The notes under the pieces: model-generated | The model's input: the letters and a program-made list of their open reading frames with translations, nothing else | Databases searched by the model: none | Told to the model about the DNA's origin: nothing | Shown: one piece after another, positions 61,401-64,000 of the stretch | Position numbering within the stretch: position 1 is the first letter of the stretch | Layout: each line of letters opens with the position of its first letter | NCBI RefSeq assembly: GCF_016909575.1 | Contig: NZ_JAFBGA010000019.1 | Location: 62,001 to 126,000, forward strand | DNA length: 64,000 nt | Reading direction: 5' to 3' | From: Streptomyces sp. HB132 | Lineage (GTDB): Bacteria; Actinomycetota; Actinomycetes; Streptomycetales; Streptomycetaceae | Program-made: the position numbers and the translations under genes

Positions 61401-62114
61401 TGCGGCGGCCGCCTCCCGGCCGGCCGTCCGCCGTAGGCAGCTCACCGCTTCCGGGCGGGCGGCCCGGTCGAAGACGCGCGCGACCGGCACGGCCGTCAAT
61501 CGACCCATGACGGCGCCCCGGTCCTCGACGATGACGCCCACCAGATGGCCGCCGCTGAACAGGGCCGCCCCCGACATGCCGCTCCACAGGGACCCGCCGG
61601 GTTGCGGCAACGAGGTTCCGCTGTCGATCTGGAAGTTCCAGCGTTCGGCCGGGCGGGACCCGGCCCTGGATCCCGACACCGACCCCGACCGCGGGCTGAC
61701 CGTGCCCCGGGCGTCCTCGACGTTGAGTGCTCCCTCGTCGTCCCGCTGTGCACGGGGGAAGCCGAGCGCCTGTGCCGGTACGGGCTTGTCGCCGACGAGG
61801 CGGCCCAGCCTCACGGGGCTCGAACGGCCACTGGTCCGCAGTTCGAAGGGGTCGCGATCGCCGCACGTCAGCAGCGCGTAGTCAAGATCGCGTGCGTCGC
61901 CGTACGCCGCGACCTCGAAGGTGCACGATCGCTGGAGCACATATTTGTCATCGCCCGGCTGTCGGGCGTACCTGCGGACCTTGACCTGGGCGCCCGGCTT
62001 CACGCAGTGCCCGGCGGTCAGCACGAGGTCGGGTGTGAGCAGGTAGCCGGAGCCGCGCCGCCCGTCGTCGGCGACGGACACGGAAACGACACGTTCGGCG
62101 TCGAGGCCGGGCAT
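58458..62114 (-). CDS. Trypsin-like protease / STAND NTPase / TPR protein (putative conflict or defence effector)
   Basis: The 1218-aa protein has three parts. The N-terminus is a trypsin-like protease with the triad His36 (LTAGHC), Asp78 (DLDYALL) and Ser181 (GMSGAALF). A STAND-type P-loop NTPase follows, with Walker A GPAAVGKT (Lys313) and Walker B ILVVDDAD (Asp356/357). The last 500 residues are helical repeats of TPR type (for example LALQLIDMRRGDEAVEKAELACAKY). The C-terminus is very basic (KKRRRRRGR). STAND proteins with protease effectors appear in bacterial immunity and programmed-death systems. The ATG overlaps the stop of the frameshifted partner gene (62114-62414) in a TGATG arrangement, so the two form one module. 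Confidence 0.85.
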   Translation of the reverse strand: MPGLDAERVVSVSVADDGRRGSGYLLTPDLVLTAGHCVKPGAQVKVRRYARQPGDDKYVLQRSCTFEVAAYGDARDLDYALLTCGDRDPFELRTSGRSSPVRLGRLVGDKPVPAQALGFPRAQRDDEGALNVEDARGTVSPRSGSVSGSRAGSRPAERWNFQIDSGTSLPQPGGSLWSGMSGAALFSGGHLVGVIVEDRGAVMGRLTAVPVARVFDRAARPEAVSCLRRTAGREAAAALLEVNPIWAGGGMLKPAYSPLPPAAQWSETDLLDACYNVVPFQGRTQVVRELTEWCEGPERIRVRLLSGPAAVGKTRLARELCLRMGARGWIAGLVDPLWTACSEVGDLDENRILVVDDADAHAGHLESLVANAVSSECRHPLRILAVAHGAGGGPWWQSLKRRYEALVDENDPPCLGPPALADRQDVYRAAYQAFRSWYEQDKPASLAEIRASAPAAEALPDLENDDFDSYLLILIQALVDARACSIKESRSVVTTAQFRRDALLDYAIDVDRRRWQESARAADLPDDPVLLERIVAVASLAVATGRTESSSETEGVGETEAARRLLLVPDLAGESEWRRRAFARWQHGQFAGDGYLRPLQPQRLAERLGARVIETFPQLASQLLDVSGTGPGIPSNSLDRCRQVLNVLDVLQITAATDGHAAGSEPDEDDDPAGSGGACDTAQQKARSIVLEQVLREYAVPIIRLVKEMAVTDHRDSAGALGASLAAALNTSLRETSAQEVSAEVLTELDEYPPDALLELAVATATHAVEYYRCGTTPMTTTNRSGLATALRHLSLYLANSCHRSQACENAWEAVDTYRALEQAAPGSAWQLELAQMLSELGDRLDEVGRCEEAHDHAREAVRIFEQLRRSESPGFDSSLLARALCAQASAASGIDRKREALQATTEACELTRQLPRDPNIPGDELDRITGEEAFTLRALALQLIDMRRGDEAVEKAELACAKYKGLLTRNRGRWERDYALALSILGTAYAATQQWDESINSHAAAVNDHYVLLERRYREAVRTEHALALHRLASAHLSRAGCPAVASDDCTEALRRCRQALDQYDVMHPEDRWATRFDRAATHRLYAEINLRMGAVKSRAHDAEAAHLYEQAKKAAQNALSLYEEMDTRTFRSRSDRAQVRKILADALSGQGGHRTEALAEYGRAKQEFSRLDAEEPGQVDAFLREVEGMADVVVPSRARSKYLGKKRRRRRGRAHH

Positions 62115-62414
62115 CAGTCGTCCCCGCCGTCGTCCGAGACCCGGTAGTCGGGAGGAACGGTCAGTGCCAGCTTGATCCGCTGGGTGCTGGACCTGCCGTG
62201 CTTGAAGTCACCGGTGGCTTCGATGACCCAGAACCGCACGCCGCCCCTGCCACCACCCTCCGTGGTGACCTGAACGGTGGCTTCCACTTCAAGGCCGCGA
62301 GATACCGAAGCGGAGATTCTCCCCTGCCGCCTTCCGCTGGGCTTCCTGCAGCTCCCAGCGAAGTGCCGCGATCATTTCGTTGAGCCGGAGTCCCCCGTCG
62401 GAGTTCTCGGCCAT
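62114..62414 (-). pseudogene. Trypsin-co-occurring domain (Trypco2-like) gene with one-base frameshift
   Basis: ATG 62414 (AAGGAG upstream) opens 40 codons, MAENSDGGLRLNEMIAALRW... to LRFGISR, after which the frame would stop at 62289. Shifting by one base at 62293-62296 continues as LEVEATVQVTTEGGGRGGVR, through FWVIEATGDFKHG and STQRIKLALTV, to a TGA at 62114. Start to stop is 301 bases, one more than a multiple of three. The joined 99-aa product matches the helix plus beta-sheet pattern of small trypsin-co-occurring domain proteins. The gene is coupled to the protease-STAND gene. It is either an inactivating insertion, a sequencing error or a recoding site. Confidence 0.7.
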
Positions 62415-62807
62415 CGGTGGCGTCTCCTTCGCACAAGGAGTGCCGCACTCTCGTGCGGAGTGCCGCACCGGCGATGTCGTGACATCCCATGCCGCCAGGA
62501 CGGAAGTTGGTCGGGAGGCTGTGCTCAACCGATTCGCTTCAGGTGCTTTGCACCACCCGTTCGGGGACTCAGGACCGGAGTCCTGTGCCCGGCGTCATGC
62601 TCTTCACTGCCAAGTCTTCTCCTCCCACCGACCGATGCAAGTCGATCAGGAGGGAGGCCGGCAGCCGGACCGGCGCAGTCCGGCCCGCCTCCGGGCCGAC
62701 AGCCCCCGCGACCTCGCCCCACGCGGGCACGAGGAGAACCGTCCCGGCGGCATGCGAGGAGGCGTCGGTACGGGCGTGACGGCCGCGGGGCGGGGCCGTC
62801 ACGGAGA
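62415..62807. other. 393-base spacer; terminator at its right end
   Basis: This region precedes the trypco2/protease operon (leftward) and follows the scramblase-like gene (leftward). No gene is supported. A perfect hairpin lies at 62776-62802. The promoter for the conflict module should be within 62420-62650; nothing distinctive was recognised there. Confidence 0.5.
62776..62802 (-). terminator. Terminator of the scramblase-like gene
   Basis: GTGACGGCC and GGCCGTCAC form a perfect 9-base stem with a 9-base loop, 6 bases past the stop of the leftward 62808 gene. No T run follows. Confidence 0.75.
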
Positions 62808-63695
62808 TCAGCCGAAGCCGCGGGCGTCCTGCTTGAGTGCGGTGTCCACGGTCAGGGCCGTCGCGACGACGAGGCTCAGCAGCGGTTCGGGCAGCTGGTA
62901 GTGGATCTGCAGCACGTAGTTGTCCGCCGTGGTGAACATGGTCTTCGCCAGGCCCTCCCAGGTCTTGGTGATCCTGGCGATCTCGGCGCCGTTGTGGTCG
63001 ACGATGGCGAAGTTCCAGGCGCGCCAGTTCTCGGCCTTGATCGCTCCGACCTGCCGGCCGTCGACCGTCATGGCAAAATTGATCTTGCCGATGGCGTTCT
63101 GCTGGACGATCTCGCCGACGGGCTGCCCGTCCGGACGCTGCACCACGACCCTCGACTTGATGAACTTCGCCGGGCGGGTGAGGAGCAGCTGCGGCTGCCC
63201 GTAGGCGTCGCGGATCTCGAGGCGGTGCGTGAGGTACTGGTCGATGCTGGAGACGAACCTGAGCACCTTGCGCATGCTGCTCTGGCCGACCTGGACCACC
63301 GAACCGACCGTGTTGCCCTGCTGGTCGAAGACGCTGTACTCGTTCGTGAGCTCGATCAGCTTGGCCTTCTGGTTGACGACCAGGACCTGCTGGTTGAACA
63401 GCGAGCCGCCACCGGGGACCGCCTGCTGAGGAACGGCCTGCGCGGGGGCCGCCTGCTGCGGGGCGTACTGCTGGGCGGCCGCCTGCTGAGGGGCGAACTG
63501 CTGCTGCGGCACCGCGGCGTGCGGCTGGGCTGCCTGCACCTGACCGGCTTGGGGCTGAGCGACCTGCGCCGGGGCGGGCGCCTGCGCCGGGTGCGTGTGC
63601 TCGGTCCACCGGGAGCCGTCCCAGTAGCGCAGCAGCTGGGGCGCGCCGTGAGGATCCGGATGCCAGCCCGCAGGTACGTTCGATTGCGTTGTCAC
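62808..63695 (-). CDS. DUF2510 plus phospholipid scramblase/LURP-one-like protein
   Basis: The 295-aa product begins with a DUF2510 motif (PAGWHPDPHGAPQLLRYWDG). A linker of about 75 residues follows that is rich in Gln, Ala and Pro. The C-terminal domain (about 105-290) resembles the scramblase/LURP-one family: VLVVNQKAKLIELTNEYSVFD, IRDAYGQPQLLLTRP, and INFAMTVDGRQVGAIKAENWRAWNFAIVD. The role in bacteria is unknown. It is divergent from the gene that leaves the window at the right. Confidence 0.85.
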   Translation of the reverse strand: MTTQSNVPAGWHPDPHGAPQLLRYWDGSRWTEHTHPAQAPAPAQVAQPQAGQVQAAQPHAAVPQQQFAPQQAAAQQYAPQQAAPAQAVPQQAVPGGGSLFNQQVLVVNQKAKLIELTNEYSVFDQQGNTVGSVVQVGQSSMRKVLRFVSSIDQYLTHRLEIRDAYGQPQLLLTRPAKFIKSRVVVQRPDGQPVGEIVQQNAIGKINFAMTVDGRQVGAIKAENWRAWNFAIVDHNGAEIARITKTWEGLAKTMFTTADNYVLQIHYQLPEPLLSLVVATALTVDTALKQDARGFG

Positions 63696-63757
63696 CGGGG
63701 CACACTATCCTGCCGGACTACGGGCCGAACTCATTGAACATTCACACACCATCTACG

Positions 63758-64000
63758 ATGGCGGCGATGACCAGAGCGAGCGGGTGGACGGACCGGCGAC
63801 GGGGCGGCAGCGCCCTGCCCGTCACCCTGGGCTGGGCTCTGATGCTCGTGGCGGTGTTCCTCTGCTGCTCCCCGGCCACCACGTCCGCGCCCGGCGCCGA
63901 GGCCACCTCCTCAACCGCCGCCAGGGCCTTCACCCCGGTCCCCTCGGCGGTCGCGTCGGTCGTCGTGGCCGATGCCCCCGACGAACGCGGGATCGGCAGC
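63758..64000 (+). CDS. Partial secreted/membrane protein (runs past window end)
   Basis: An open frame begins at ATG 63758 (or ATG 63767) and has no stop before the window ends; 81 codons are visible. It encodes a basic N-terminus (RASGWTDRRRGGS) and a hydrophobic segment (LGWALMLVAVFLCCS), then a Pro/Ala/Thr-rich region leading into VVVADAPDERGIGS. This suggests a signal-anchored or exported protein. It is divergent from the scramblase-like gene. The rest of the protein is needed for identification. Confidence 0.6.
   Translation, partial: MAAMTRASGWTDRRRGGSALPVTLGWALMLVAVFLCCSPATTSAPGAEATSSTAARAFTPVPSAVASVVVADAPDERGIGS

Overview
The window looks like a stretch of a Streptomyces (or very close actinomycete) chromosome. 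Its G+C content is very high, and it uses GTG and TTG starts freely. Many genes overlap by ATGA, GTGA or TGATG. The gene set is typical of the group: a WhiB-like protein, a conservon (cvnA-D plus a CYP157-type P450), an XRE/DUF5753 + DUF397 pair, a complete actinobacterial mce operon, a two-domain small laccase and a PcaV-controlled protocatechuate operon. No tRNA, rRNA, CRISPR array or insertion sequence was seen.

Layout, left to right. 0.4-4.9 kb: a wbl gene, a two-domain VOC protein, an SNF2 helicase and a small laccase. 5.1-9.9 kb: a two-gene secreted operon (ThuA plus PQQ-type sugar dehydrogenase; cupredoxin plus Ig-like repeats plus DUF1080) behind an array of GTGAC repeats. 9.9-13.1 kb: a DUF3533-like membrane protein and a LigD-type polymerase, divergent from an ATP-dependent DNA ligase. 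13.1-26.3 kb: one long leftward mce operon (ATPase, two YrbE permeases, MceA-F, four Mce-associated proteins, a lytic transglycosylase). 27-31 kb: four leftward genes for secreted proteins, two of them tandem paralogues. 31.7-37.4 kb: a PucR/CdaR-type regulator, a small orphan gene, an SCP2-like protein and an acyl-CoA dehydrogenase, then a P450 and an ATP-grasp protein. 37.5-43.9 kb: MFS exporter, GNAT, YchJ-like protein, DUF574 methyltransferase, DUF397/XRE pair and a HATPase pair. 43.9-49.9 kb: a GH4 enzyme and the conservon. 50.7-58.3 kb: MarR-FUSC exporter operon, VOC protein, and pcaV with pcaHGBL. 58.5-64 kb: a trypsin-STAND-TPR protein with a frameshifted small partner, a scramblase-like protein, and the start of a membrane/secreted protein cut by the window edge.

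The main unexplained signals are three. (1) The palindrome TTAC-N6-GTAA occurs at least four times, only in non-coding DNA between 26.7 and 33.5 kb. It links the mce upstream region with the SCP2/acyl-CoA dehydrogenase genes and suggests one regulon for lipid or sterol uptake and turnover. (2) A conflict-type module pairs a trypsin-like/STAND/TPR protein with a small protein resembling trypsin-co-occurring domain 2. The two are joined by a TGATG overlap, but the small gene carries a one-base frameshift. (3) A secreted redox/3-keto-sugar operon lies divergently from a small laccase.

Starts were chosen from ribosome-binding sites, gene overlaps and family length. Family names come from motif recognition by eye; no database search was run.
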